Origin: Rubrivivax gelatinosus
GTDB taxonomy: Bacteria > Pseudomonadota > Gammaproteobacteria > Burkholderiales > Burkholderiaceae_C
Assembly: GCF_016583785.1 (NCBI RefSeq)
Contig: NZ_NRRU01000031.1
Coordinates: forward strand, 1 to 51,045
DNA length: 51,045 bases
Direction of reading: 5' to 3'
Of this stretch, positions 41,817 to 49,089 are shown piece after piece. The notes beneath the pieces were generated by a model that saw only the letters and a program-made list of their open reading frames with translations, was not told the DNA's origin and did not search any database. The stretch's first letter is position 1. The number at the start of each line of letters is the position of its first letter. Both the position numbers and the translations under genes were made by a program.

Positions 41817-42983
41817 TCAGGCCGCCAGTGCGGCCGCTTGTTCGCGCTGCCCCTGCGCCGCGGCACCGCGCGTGCGCAGCAGCTCGTCGAACACCTCCAG
41901 CACCTCGTAGACGGCGCGGTTGTCGACCCAGCGCACCCGCGCCTGGTACTGCGGCAGCCGCTGCAGCAGGCCGCGCATCGCCTCCGGCAGCTCGCGCACC
42001 GACGCCACCGCCAGCCCCAGGCCCAGCTCGCGCAGCCACTGCACGTTGTAGCGCTCCTGCGGCAGCGTCGAGGCGTTCTCGAAGCTCAGCACCGGCAGCC
42101 CCAGCTGCACCGCCTCGCTGATCGAACCCGGCCCGGGCTTGCCGACGAAGACGTCGGCCAGCTGCAGCACGCGCGGCACGTTCTGCGTGAAGCCGAGCGC
42201 GACGTGCGCTGCCGGGCGCTGCAGCGCCTTCAGCTCGGCCTGCAGCGCGGCGTTGTGGCCGCACAGCAGCAGCAGCTGGGTGTCGGGCAAGGCGCGCGCG
42301 ATCTTCAGCATCTGGCGCGAGCCGTGGCCGCCGAACATCACCGCCGCCACCGGGCGGTCCGGGTCCAGCCCGAGCGCGGCGCGGTCGGCGCGCCGGTCGC
42401 TGAGCACCTGGCGGTAGAAGGCCGGGCGCAGCACCATGCCCGAGACGTGGTGCAGGCGCGCGCCCGGCACGCCGGCCGCCAGCGCCTGCTCCGCCGCACG
42501 CGGCGTGCCGCAGACCAGGTGCTGCTCGACGCCGGGTTCGATCCAGAACCGCGGCGGGTGGTCGGCGAGGTCGGTCATCACGGTCGCGAAGGGCACGCCG
42601 GGACAGGCGGCCTGCAGCGACTGGGCGAGCACGCGGTTGAAGTTGGGCACGACCGAAACCACCAGATCGGGCCGCGCCTGCAGCCAGTGGCGGCGCAGCG
42701 CCGCCAGCATCGGCCGGTGCGCGAGGTGGATCATGCCCTGCAGCAGCTTGAGCTCCTGCGCCAGGCCGGCGGTCCAGCCGCGGCGCAGCCGCAGGTTGTA
42801 GTAGTCCTCGGGTTCGAAGCCGGTGAGGCGCTGGAAGCTCGCGTTCGGGTCGAGCACGCGCACCAGGTTCAGCGGGCGCAGCGTCCACGGCCGCCCCTGT
42901 TCCTTCGCCGCCTCCTGCAGGGCCTGGACCGCGGCCCGATGGCCGCCGCCAGCGTTGAAGTACACGAGGTCGATGGTCGTCAT
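41817..42983 (-). CDS. GT28/MGDG-synthase-like glycosyltransferase
   Basis: A 388-residue glycosyltransferase of the MurG/monogalactosyldiacylglycerol-synthase fold. It opens with DLVYFNAGGGHRAAVQALQ, the family's N-terminal loop. It has PDLVVSVVPNFNRVLAQSL, and the donor-binding block ADVFVGKPGPGSISEAVQLG with LPVLSFENASTLPQERYN. Such enzymes glycosylate diacylglycerol. With PlcP next to it, which makes diacylglycerol, it could replace phospholipids by glycolipids under phosphate starvation. It is 6 bases from the convergent plcP. A Pho-box-like repeat lies 23 bases upstream of ATG 42983. Sugar donor unknown. Confidence 0.85.
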   Translation of the reverse strand: MTTIDLVYFNAGGGHRAAVQALQEAAKEQGRPWTLRPLNLVRVLDPNASFQRLTGFEPEDYYNLRLRRGWTAGLAQELKLLQGMIHLAHRPMLAALRRHWLQARPDLVVSVVPNFNRVLAQSLQAACPGVPFATVMTDLADHPPRFWIEPGVEQHLVCGTPRAAEQALAAGVPGARLHHVSGMVLRPAFYRQVLSDRRADRAALGLDPDRPVAAVMFGGHGSRQMLKIARALPDTQLLLLCGHNAALQAELKALQRPAAHVALGFTQNVPRVLQLADVFVGKPGPGSISEAVQLGLPVLSFENASTLPQERYNVQWLRELGLGLAVASVRELPEAMRGLLQRLPQYQARVRWVDNRAVYEVLEVFDELLRTRGAAAQGQREQAAALAA

Positions 42984-43005
42984 GCGCCGATGCTCGCAAC
43001 CCGGC

Positions 43006-43022
43006 GTGACGCGGCGGTGACG
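43006..43022 (-). promoter_or_regulatory. Pho-box-like direct repeat upstream of the glycosyltransferase
   Basis: Minus strand CGTCAC-N5-CGTCAC followed by GCCGG, matching the element before plcP in 20 of 22 bases and at a similar distance from the start codon. It is shared with the divergent pyruvate-kinase-like gene, which starts at 43074. Confidence 0.5.
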
Positions 43023-43073
43023 GTCATGAAGCCGCCATCTGCACGCGGCACAGTCGAGGCGGGAGATACCGAC

Positions 43074-44951
43074 ATGGAACGCGCACGACACGAACGCCAG
43101 CCCGAAGCGGCCGGCCCCTGGGACCGCCTGGCCTGCGACGCGCTGATCGCCGAGTTGCAGGTGCTGCGCGAAGCCATGCTCGAACACGAGGCACGGCTGG
43201 CGCCGCGGCTGGCCGCAGTCGACCCCTCGTACCGCGACAGCGCGGTCAACCTCGCCCACTACCTGGCGCTGCGCCGCTACGACCTGCGCCACGTGCAGCA
43301 GCGGCTGGCGACGATGGGCCTGTCCTCGCTCGGCCGCGCCGAGACCCACGTGCTCGCCAACCTGGACAAGGTGCTGGGCATCCTGCACCGGCTCGCCGGG
43401 CGCGGCTGGCAGTCGCATTCGACCGAGGAGCCGGGCGGCCTGCACCACGGCGCGCAGCTGCTGGCGCGCCACGCCGAGGCGCTGCTGGGCGCGCCGCCGC
43501 CGCAACGCGACGCCCGCATCATGGTCACGCTGCCCAGCGAGGCAGCGCACGACGACGCGCTGGTCGCGGCGCTGGTGGCTGCCGGCATGGACATCGCCCG
43601 CATCAACTGCGCCCACGACGACGCCGCCGCCTGGACCGCGATGGCCGAGCGCGTGCGCCGCCACGCGCGCCACGGCGGCCGCCCGGTGCGCGTGCTGATG
43701 GACCTGGGCGGGCCCAAGCTGCGCACCGGCACCCTGCGCGCCGGCCCGGCACTGGCGCACCTGCGCCCCGAACGCGACGCGCTCGGCCGCGTCGTGCAGC
43801 CGGCGCGCCTGGGGCTGCGCGCGCCCGGAACCACGGCCGAGGTGGCGGGCGCGGCGCTGACACTGGAGGTCGACGCCGACTGGCTGGAGACCCTGGATGC
43901 CGGCGACCGCGTCGAGTGCGTGGACACGCGCGGCCGGCGCCGGCGCCTGCGCGTGGCCGAACGCCGCGCCGCCGGCGTGCTGCTCGAATGCCGGCGCAGC
44001 CTGTGGCTGGGCGAGGCGAGCGAACTCGTGCGCGCCGGCGAGCCCGACGGCGCGCGCCTGCACGGCCTGCCGCAGGAGCCCGGCGCGCTGCTGCTGCACC
44101 GCGGCTCGCGCCTGGTGCTGGTGCCCGAGCGCGAAGGCCATCCGGCCGACCCCGCGGCCAGCCCGCCCACGATCGGCTGCACGCTGCCGCAGGCGCTGGC
44201 CCAGGCGCGCAAGGGCGACCGCGTCTGGTTCGACGACGGCCATCTGGGCGGCGTCGTGCGCCGCAGCGGCGCGCGCAAGGTCGAGGTCGAGATCACCCAG
44301 GCGCGCGAAGGCGGCCAGAAGCTCGCGGCCGACAAGGGCATCAACCTGCCCGACACCGAGATCGAGCTGCCGGCGCTGACGCTGCAGGACCTGGCGGACC
44401 TGCCGGTGGTGGCGGCGCACGCCGACATCGTCGGCCTGTCGTTCACGCAGTCGGCCGCCGACGTCGACGCACTGCGCGCGGCGCTGGCCGCCCTGCCCGG
44501 CCCGACGCCGGCGCTGATGCTGAAGCTGGAGACGCGGCGCGGTTTCGAGGCCCTGCCCGAGATCCTGCTGGCCGCGATGTGCGTGCCCGCGGCCGGCGTG
44601 ATGATCGCTCGCGGCGACCTGGCGGTCGAATGCGGCTTCGAGCGCATGGCCGAGCTGCAGGAGGAGATCCTCTGGGCCTGCGAAGCCGCCCACCTGCCGG
44701 TGGTCTGGGCGACCCAGGTGCTCGAAGGCCTGGCCAAGACCGGCATGCCCAGCCGCGCCGAGATCACCGACGCGGCGATGGCCGGCCGCGCCGAGTGCGT
44801 GATGCTGAACAAGGGCCCGCACGTCGTCGACGCGATGCGCACGCTCGACGACATCCTGCGCCGCATGCAGGCGCACCAGGACAAGAAGCGGCCGCTGCTG
44901 CGCGCGCTGAAGTCCTGGGGTGCACCGGCGGTGGCGCCGCAGCCGCATTGA
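43074..44951 (+). CDS. Pyruvate-kinase-like protein with N-terminal extension and no C-terminal domain
   Basis: A 625-residue protein. Residues 1-145 are a helical extension not found in ordinary pyruvate kinase. The barrel begins at RIMVTLPSEAAHDDALV (about 149) and holds VLMDLGGPKLRTG (about 208), the catalytic-Lys region LMLKLETRRGFEALP (about 480), VMIARGDLAVECGFERM (about 510), ATQVLEGLAKTGMPSRAEI and VMLNKGPHV. A long insertion replaces the usual B domain, and only about 113 residues follow ARGDL, so the allosteric C-terminal domain is missing. GGGAGA precedes ATG 43074. Catalytic residues look intact, but the real substrate is uncertain. Confidence 0.82.
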   Translation: MERARHERQPEAAGPWDRLACDALIAELQVLREAMLEHEARLAPRLAAVDPSYRDSAVNLAHYLALRRYDLRHVQQRLATMGLSSLGRAETHVLANLDKVLGILHRLAGRGWQSHSTEEPGGLHHGAQLLARHAEALLGAPPPQRDARIMVTLPSEAAHDDALVAALVAAGMDIARINCAHDDAAAWTAMAERVRRHARHGGRPVRVLMDLGGPKLRTGTLRAGPALAHLRPERDALGRVVQPARLGLRAPGTTAEVAGAALTLEVDADWLETLDAGDRVECVDTRGRRRRLRVAERRAAGVLLECRRSLWLGEASELVRAGEPDGARLHGLPQEPGALLLHRGSRLVLVPEREGHPADPAASPPTIGCTLPQALAQARKGDRVWFDDGHLGGVVRRSGARKVEVEITQAREGGQKLAADKGINLPDTEIELPALTLQDLADLPVVAAHADIVGLSFTQSAADVDALRAALAALPGPTPALMLKLETRRGFEALPEILLAAMCVPAAGVMIARGDLAVECGFERMAELQEEILWACEAAHLPVVWATQVLEGLAKTGMPSRAEITDAAMAGRAECVMLNKGPHVVDAMRTLDDILRRMQAHQDKKRPLLRALKSWGAPAVAPQPH

Positions 44952-45055
44952 CGGCGCCCGGTACTGGCACGCATCAAACCGGGCGCCGGCCGCGAGCCGG
45001 ACAATGCCGGCCAAACAGAGCGGCTGCCGCATCCAGCGGCCGGCCGCCGTGCTTC

Positions 45056-45265
45056 ATGGGCTCCGTCAGCCAGCAGAACCAGAACCTGTACCGCGTCGTC
45101 GAGGTCGTGCGTGATGCCAACGGCCGCCTGACGAAGGTGTTCGCCGCCTACCACACCGACCTGGCCTACGTGCGCCGGCACGCCGCCTTCGTCGCCGGGT
45201 ATTCGGTGGCGGCCCGCATCTACATCTGCGACCACACGGGCAAGGTCATCCAGCGCTTCGTCTAG
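45056..45265 (+). CDS. Small hypothetical protein
   Basis: A 69-residue protein (MGSVSQQNQNLYRVVEVVRD...) with alternating strands and one helix: RVVEVVRDANGRLTKVFAAY, then AAFVAGYSVAARIYICDHTG. No clear ribosome site. The composition and pattern look protein-like, without repeats. Unknown family. Confidence 0.5.
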   Translation: MGSVSQQNQNLYRVVEVVRDANGRLTKVFAAYHTDLAYVRRHAAFVAGYSVAARIYICDHTGKVIQRFV

Positions 45266-45608
45266 CCGCCGTCCAGCGCCTGCAGCATCCGGGGTGTCTC
45301 GGGCCCGGAGGGTTGCAGCCGCGCCAGTTCGGCCAGCAGCGCGAACTCGGGGCGCCAGGCGCTGCTCCTGCTCCTGCTCCTGCACCGGCACCGGGTCGCC
45401 TCGCGTCACGCGGCACGCGCCGTACGACTCAGCGAGCACTCGCCAGGCGGCCTCGCCGTTGTGCAAGGCACGCAGATGTGGCGCGCGTCACAAGGCGGTG
45501 CGACCTCGCCCCCTATACTGGAAGTCAGTATTTTTGTGTGCTTGCAATAGAAGGCGCGCCCGATCCGGCAACCCAGTGCCGACAGCGCCCGATCACCGAG
45601 AAATCAAC
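45266..45608. other. Gap with a degenerate minus-strand gene and promoter of the borosin locus
   Basis: Left part (45265-45470) looks like a broken minus-strand gene. One frame gives LHNGEAAWRVLAESYGACRV, and another gives a natural-looking end (WRPEFALLAELARLQPSG...LQALDGG, stop), joined at a run of CAGGAG units. Right part (45500-45560) is AT-rich for this genome and carries a TATACT -10-like word and a perfect 6-5-6 inverted repeat. It is the likely promoter of the precursor gene. Confidence 0.45.
45515..45535 (+). promoter_or_regulatory. Inverted repeat followed by T run, upstream of the borosin precursor
   Basis: ATACTG-GAAGT-CAGTAT is a perfect 6-5-6 dyad that overlaps the -10-like TATACT at 45514-45519; TTTT follows. 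It may be an operator on the promoter of the precursor gene (start 45609) or a weak hairpin/attenuator. Confidence 0.45.
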
Positions 45609-45824
45609 ATGTCGAAGCTGCTGGACCTGATGCGAAAGCTCGGAAGCGATGCCGCGTTGAACAGCGATTACGAAACGGACCCCCAAGCGGTGATCCTCCG
45701 TTTCGGCCTGTCCGCGGAAGAAGGCGCCGCGCTGCTGGACAAGGACTACGAGGCGATCAAGCGCCTCACCGGGCTGCAGGACGGGCAGTTCTCCACGCAG
45801 CACTCCATCCAGGCCTACGACTAG
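45609..45824 (+). CDS. Split-borosin-like RiPP precursor peptide
   Basis: A 71-residue protein with a helical LigA-like body: MSKLLDLMRKLGSDAALNSD, then DPQAVILRFGLSAEEGAALL, then DKDYEAIKRLTG. A flexible tail QFSTQHSIQAYD follows. The length and the order 'Leu-Gly-x-Asp-Ala helix, DPxAVxxxxGLSxEE, short tail' match the borosin-binding domain and core of split borosin precursors such as SonA of Shewanella oneidensis. In that system a separate SAM methyltransferase N-methylates backbone amides in the C-terminal core. The gene for such a methyltransferase starts 28 bases downstream. The core is expected in the last 12-15 residues. No protease or export gene is adjacent. Confidence 0.78.
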   Translation: MSKLLDLMRKLGSDAALNSDYETDPQAVILRFGLSAEEGAALLDKDYEAIKRLTGLQDGQFSTQHSIQAYD

Positions 45825-45852
45825 CGGGAGGTCTCGGGCCCCGTACGCCGGC

Positions 45853-48387
45853 ATGCGCCGATACAGCTCCATCGCTGCACTGCTGCTGGCGCTCGCCGCC
45901 GGACCGGTCTTTGCTGATCAGTCGCTGGAATCGCAGGTGGCTGAGATCGAGCGGCTCGGCATCTCCGCGAACTGGCGCGACGTCAACGCGAAGATCCAGA
46001 CGCTGTCCCCGCAACTCGGGTCACTGAGCAGGGAACAGCGACAGCGCGTGGAGTACGTGCGCCTGCGCATGCTGGCGCTGTCGGGCGACATGGCCGGCGC
46101 GGCGTCCGGCCTCGGCGCGTTGTTGCAAGAGCCGCTCGCCGCGGACCTGCGCATGCGCGTTTACGGCACGGCCATCAATGTCGCCGCGAACGCAGAGCAA
46201 TGGTCGCAGGCATTCACCTGGCTCGGCGAGGCTCTTGCCTACCTGGGCGAAGAGCCGCAACAGTCGGTGCGTCTGCTGGGCATCGCCAGCTACCTGCACA
46301 ACCTGGTCGGGGAAACCGGGAAGGCGCGTGAACTTGCGCTGCGCGAGCTTGCCCTGGCCGACAAGGGCACCGATGAACGCGCCAAATGCCTCGCCCTGAG
46401 CCACCTGGCGACGGCGGACGCGAGTTCCGGCCGGATCAACGAGTCCGAGCGTTGGCGCTGGCGCCAGATCGATGCCTGCGTTCGTGCCGGCGACCTGATC
46501 TTTGCCGCCGACGGAAAGTGGGGTGTCACGAAGATGCTGGCCGCGCAGGGTCGCTACGACCAGGCCCTGCACTGGGCGGATCAGGCGCTGGCGGGCTACG
46601 AAGAGGCCGGGTATGCCCCAGGCACCTGGGGGGTGCGGCTGGCGCTCGCCGGCATTCTGATCGATTCGGGTCGCGACCTTGATCGCGCCGGCCACCTGCT
46701 GGCCGACGCCTTGCGCTACTACCGCGATCAGAAAACGCCAGACATGATCGCGGAGACCGAACAACTCCTGGCGCGCCTTGCCGAGAAGCGCGGCGACCCT
46801 GCCGAAGCGTTGGCGCACTACAAGCGGGCGACCGTGGCAACGGCGTCAGCCGAGAACGATGCCCGCGAGCGTCGTTTGGCGTATCTGCAGGTGCAGTTCG
46901 ACATCCGGCTGAAGGAGCAGCAGATCGCGCTGCTGGAAGCGGAGAAGGAAGTGGCCGCGCTGCAGGTCACCGTGGAGCAGCGCCGGCAGTGGCTGCTGTG
47001 GGCAGGCGTGGGCGGGCTGGCGCTGGTCTCGATGCTGCTGACGATTCTGCTGCGGCGTGCGTTCATCGAGCGCCAGCGCTACCGCTGGCAGTCCGAGCAC
47101 GACGGCCTGACCCGGCTCTACAACTACCAGCAGGTGCGCAAGCTCGGCGAGGCGGCGTTCGCTGCGGCACGCCGGCGTGGGCAGCCGTTCACCGCGATCG
47201 TCGCCGACGTCGACCGCTTCAAGGGCGTCAACGACCACTTCGGGCACGCCGCCGGCGACGCGGCGCTTCGCAACCTGGGCGTGTGGATCGCCGAAGTGGT
47301 GGGCGAGCGCGGCATCGCCGGGCGCAGCGGCGGCGACGAGTTCACGATCCTGCTCCAGGAAGACGCGGCGCAGGCCGAGGCGCTGCTGCAGCGGCTGCGC
47401 GAGCGCATCGAGCCGATGGAGGTGTTCGGCAAGACCGTGCACTTCAGCATCAGCTCGGGGCTCTGCGTGGCCAACGACCAGGTGAGCACGCTGGAGCAGC
47501 TGGTTCACGAGGCCGACCAGGCGCTGTATCGCGCCAAGCACGGCGGGCGCAACCGCGTGGTGCGTGCCGGCAGCGAGGAGCCGGGCACCGGCAGGCGGGC
47601 AGGCCTGGTGGTCGTGGGCAGCGGGATCGATTTCGGCCGCCACGCCAGCGAGCGCAGCCTGTCCGAGATCCGCGAAGCCGAGGTGGTGTTCTGCCTGGTG
47701 AATCCGATCGCCCTGGCGATGATCAGCAGTTTGCGGCCGGATGCGATCAACCTCGGCTTGCACTACGCGCCCGGCAAGGACAGGCGCGAGACCTACCGCG
47801 AGATCGACGCCCGGATCATGGCCGAGGTGCGTGCCGGCAAGCGCGTGTGCGCCGTGTTCTATGGCCACCCGGGCGTGTTTGCCGACGTGCCGCATGTGGT
47901 GGTGCGCAAGGCTCGTGCCGAAGGCATTCCGGCGCGCATGGAGCCAGGCATCTCGGCCGAGGCCTGCCTGTACGCCGACCTCGGGCTGGACCCGGGCCGG
48001 CGTGGCGTGCAGTCGATGGAGGCCACCCAGTTTCTGGTCTACGACCGCCAGCTCGACCGTGCCGGCCTGGTGCTGCTATGGCAGGTGGCACTGGCCGGCG
48101 ACCTGAGCTGCACGCGTTTCCACGCCGAGCGCGAAGGGCTGCAGGCGCTGGTGGACAAGCTGCAGTGCTGGTATCCCCCGGAGCACGAAGTCATCCTGTA
48201 CGAGGCGGCGTGGCTGCCGATCGAGCAGCCGCGCGTCGAGCGCCTGGCCTTGCGCGACCTGCCCGAGGCACGTTATGCCGAGTACACGACGCTGGTGATT
48301 CCGCCTCTGGGCCGGCTCGAGCCGGCCGCGGCGGCTCGATCGCCGCAGCGGCAGCCCGAGGCGGACAGTCCCGCCGAGGCCTGCTGA
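45853..48387 (+). CDS. Sensor/GGDEF protein fused to a borosin-type peptide N-methyltransferase
   Basis: An 844-residue single open frame. Order: signal peptide (SIAALLLALAAGPVFAD), periplasmic TPR-like helices (about 25-340), coiled coil (about 340-378), membrane segment (about 379-400), and GGDEF domain (about 412-575). That domain has EHDGLTRLYN, an intact GGDEF at 493-497 and no RxxD inhibitory site, as the aligned Asp is Ala. A SAM methyltransferase of the tetrapyrrole-methylase fold follows (584-830). It begins GLVVVGSGIDFGRHASER and contains FYGHPGVFADVPHVV, PGISAEACLYADLGLDPGR and LLWQVALAGD. Tyr638, Arg644, Tyr648 and Tyr670 have the same spacing as the OphMA active-site residues Tyr66, Arg72, Tyr76 and Tyr98. 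It acts on the preceding precursor by inference. No ribosome site is close to ATG 45853. Confidence 0.88.
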   Translation: MRRYSSIAALLLALAAGPVFADQSLESQVAEIERLGISANWRDVNAKIQTLSPQLGSLSREQRQRVEYVRLRMLALSGDMAGAASGLGALLQEPLAADLRMRVYGTAINVAANAEQWSQAFTWLGEALAYLGEEPQQSVRLLGIASYLHNLVGETGKARELALRELALADKGTDERAKCLALSHLATADASSGRINESERWRWRQIDACVRAGDLIFAADGKWGVTKMLAAQGRYDQALHWADQALAGYEEAGYAPGTWGVRLALAGILIDSGRDLDRAGHLLADALRYYRDQKTPDMIAETEQLLARLAEKRGDPAEALAHYKRATVATASAENDARERRLAYLQVQFDIRLKEQQIALLEAEKEVAALQVTVEQRRQWLLWAGVGGLALVSMLLTILLRRAFIERQRYRWQSEHDGLTRLYNYQQVRKLGEAAFAAARRRGQPFTAIVADVDRFKGVNDHFGHAAGDAALRNLGVWIAEVVGERGIAGRSGGDEFTILLQEDAAQAEALLQRLRERIEPMEVFGKTVHFSISSGLCVANDQVSTLEQLVHEADQALYRAKHGGRNRVVRAGSEEPGTGRRAGLVVVGSGIDFGRHASERSLSEIREAEVVFCLVNPIALAMISSLRPDAINLGLHYAPGKDRRETYREIDARIMAEVRAGKRVCAVFYGHPGVFADVPHVVVRKARAEGIPARMEPGISAEACLYADLGLDPGRRGVQSMEATQFLVYDRQLDRAGLVLLWQVALAGDLSCTRFHAEREGLQALVDKLQCWYPPEHEVILYEAAWLPIEQPRVERLALRDLPEARYAEYTTLVIPPLGRLEPAAAARSPQRQPEADSPAEAC

Positions 48388-48430
48388 AGGCGCGCGGCCG
48401 GCGACCGCGGCCGTGCCGCCCCGCCCGCGT

Positions 48431-48512
48431 TCCTTGTCGCCGAGCTGCCTGAAGCGCCTGCCGACGAACAAGCTGAAGATCGACCCGCGCCTTCATCACC
48501 GACGTCGTGCAC
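48431..48512 (+). pseudogene. Remnant of an EAL (c-di-GMP phosphodiesterase) domain
   Basis: Bases 48431-48490 read SLSPSCLKRLPTNKLKIDPR. After a one-base frame change they continue as FITDVV. EAL domains carry SSLSYLKRLPVDxLKIDRSFVxD at this point. Nothing else of the domain is left and there is no start. It lies 44 bases after the GGDEF-methyltransferase gene on the same strand. Confidence 0.7.
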
Positions 48513-48546
48513 GGCGGCCTGAACGGCCGGCGGCAGCACCGAAGTG

Positions 48547-48574
48547 AAAACGCCCCGCCGCAAGCGGCGAGGCG
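48547..48574 (-). terminator. Rho-independent terminator for the minus-strand exported protein
   Basis: Minus strand: an 11-bp stem CGCCTCGCCGC / GCGGCGGGGCG with one U-G wobble and a 2-base loop, then TTTT. It lies about 110 bases after the stop at 48687. Confidence 0.6.
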
Positions 48575-48686
48575 TGAAGTTGGCATCGGCTATGCCGGGT
48601 TACGGGTTCCCGTGTGTCGCCCAGTGTTGCGGCCGGTTTCGCACGCCGATGCCGCCATCTTGCCGGCGCCGTGTGTCGGCGATGTG

Positions 48687-49052
48687 TCAGCGTGCGGGTA
48701 GCCAGCGGCCCTGCTCGCGCAGCAGCACGGTGTCGCCGCGCGTGACGACGAGTTCACCCGCCTCGAACACGCGGTAGACGGTGTCGCCGTTGTGGAACTC
48801 CCAGCCGAGGAAGCGGCAGGGCGTGACGCCATCGGCGCACTGGGTATGCAGCGCCCGGCCGTCGAGCCGGATGCTGCGCCCGCTGCGGCGGCTGCGGCCG
48901 ACGTATTCGACGTCGGCACAGGCCACCTCGCCTTCGACGCAGCGCGGCTCGACGCTCACGCGGTAGCCGGGCGTGAGCAGCGTCTGTGCGGGCACGCCGA
49001 CGACAGCGCCTGCGAGCGCGGCGGCGGCAAGGAGGTGGCAGAGCGCTTTCAT
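48687..49052 (-). CDS. Small exported hypothetical protein
   Basis: A 121-residue protein with a signal peptide (HLLAAAALAGAVVGVPAQT). The mature part has four Cys in pairs (RCVEGEVACADVEYVGRSRR, TQCADGVTPCRFLGW) and strand-rich stretches (GDTVYRVFEAGELVVTRGD), suggesting a disulphide-stabilised periplasmic domain. No known family. Start ATG 49052 follows AAGGAGG closely enough to be used. Confidence 0.75.
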   Translation of the reverse strand: MKALCHLLAAAALAGAVVGVPAQTLLTPGYRVSVEPRCVEGEVACADVEYVGRSRRSGRSIRLDGRALHTQCADGVTPCRFLGWEFHNGDTVYRVFEAGELVVTRGDTVLLREQGRWLPAR

Positions 49053-49089
49053 GGCCAGCCGCGCCACTGTAGCGCGGCCGGCCGGCACA

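Noticed and set aside
41838..43073. Possible 5' extension of the pyruvate-kinase-like gene by about 410 codons
   Set aside because: The extension runs antisense through the glycosyltransferase gene. A good ribosome site marks the start at 43074.
45340..45395. CTGCTC/CAGGAG hexamer run as a CRISPR or tandem-repeat element
   Set aside because: Only about three units without spacers; it codes within a degenerate gene.
45853..48387. Methyltransferase domain as a siroheme/cobalamin biosynthesis enzyme (CobA/CysG type)
   Set aside because: Same fold, but the FYGHPGVF and Tyr/Arg/Tyr/Tyr pattern, the C-terminal IPP ending and the upstream precursor are those of borosin enzymes, and no tetrapyrrole gene is nearby.
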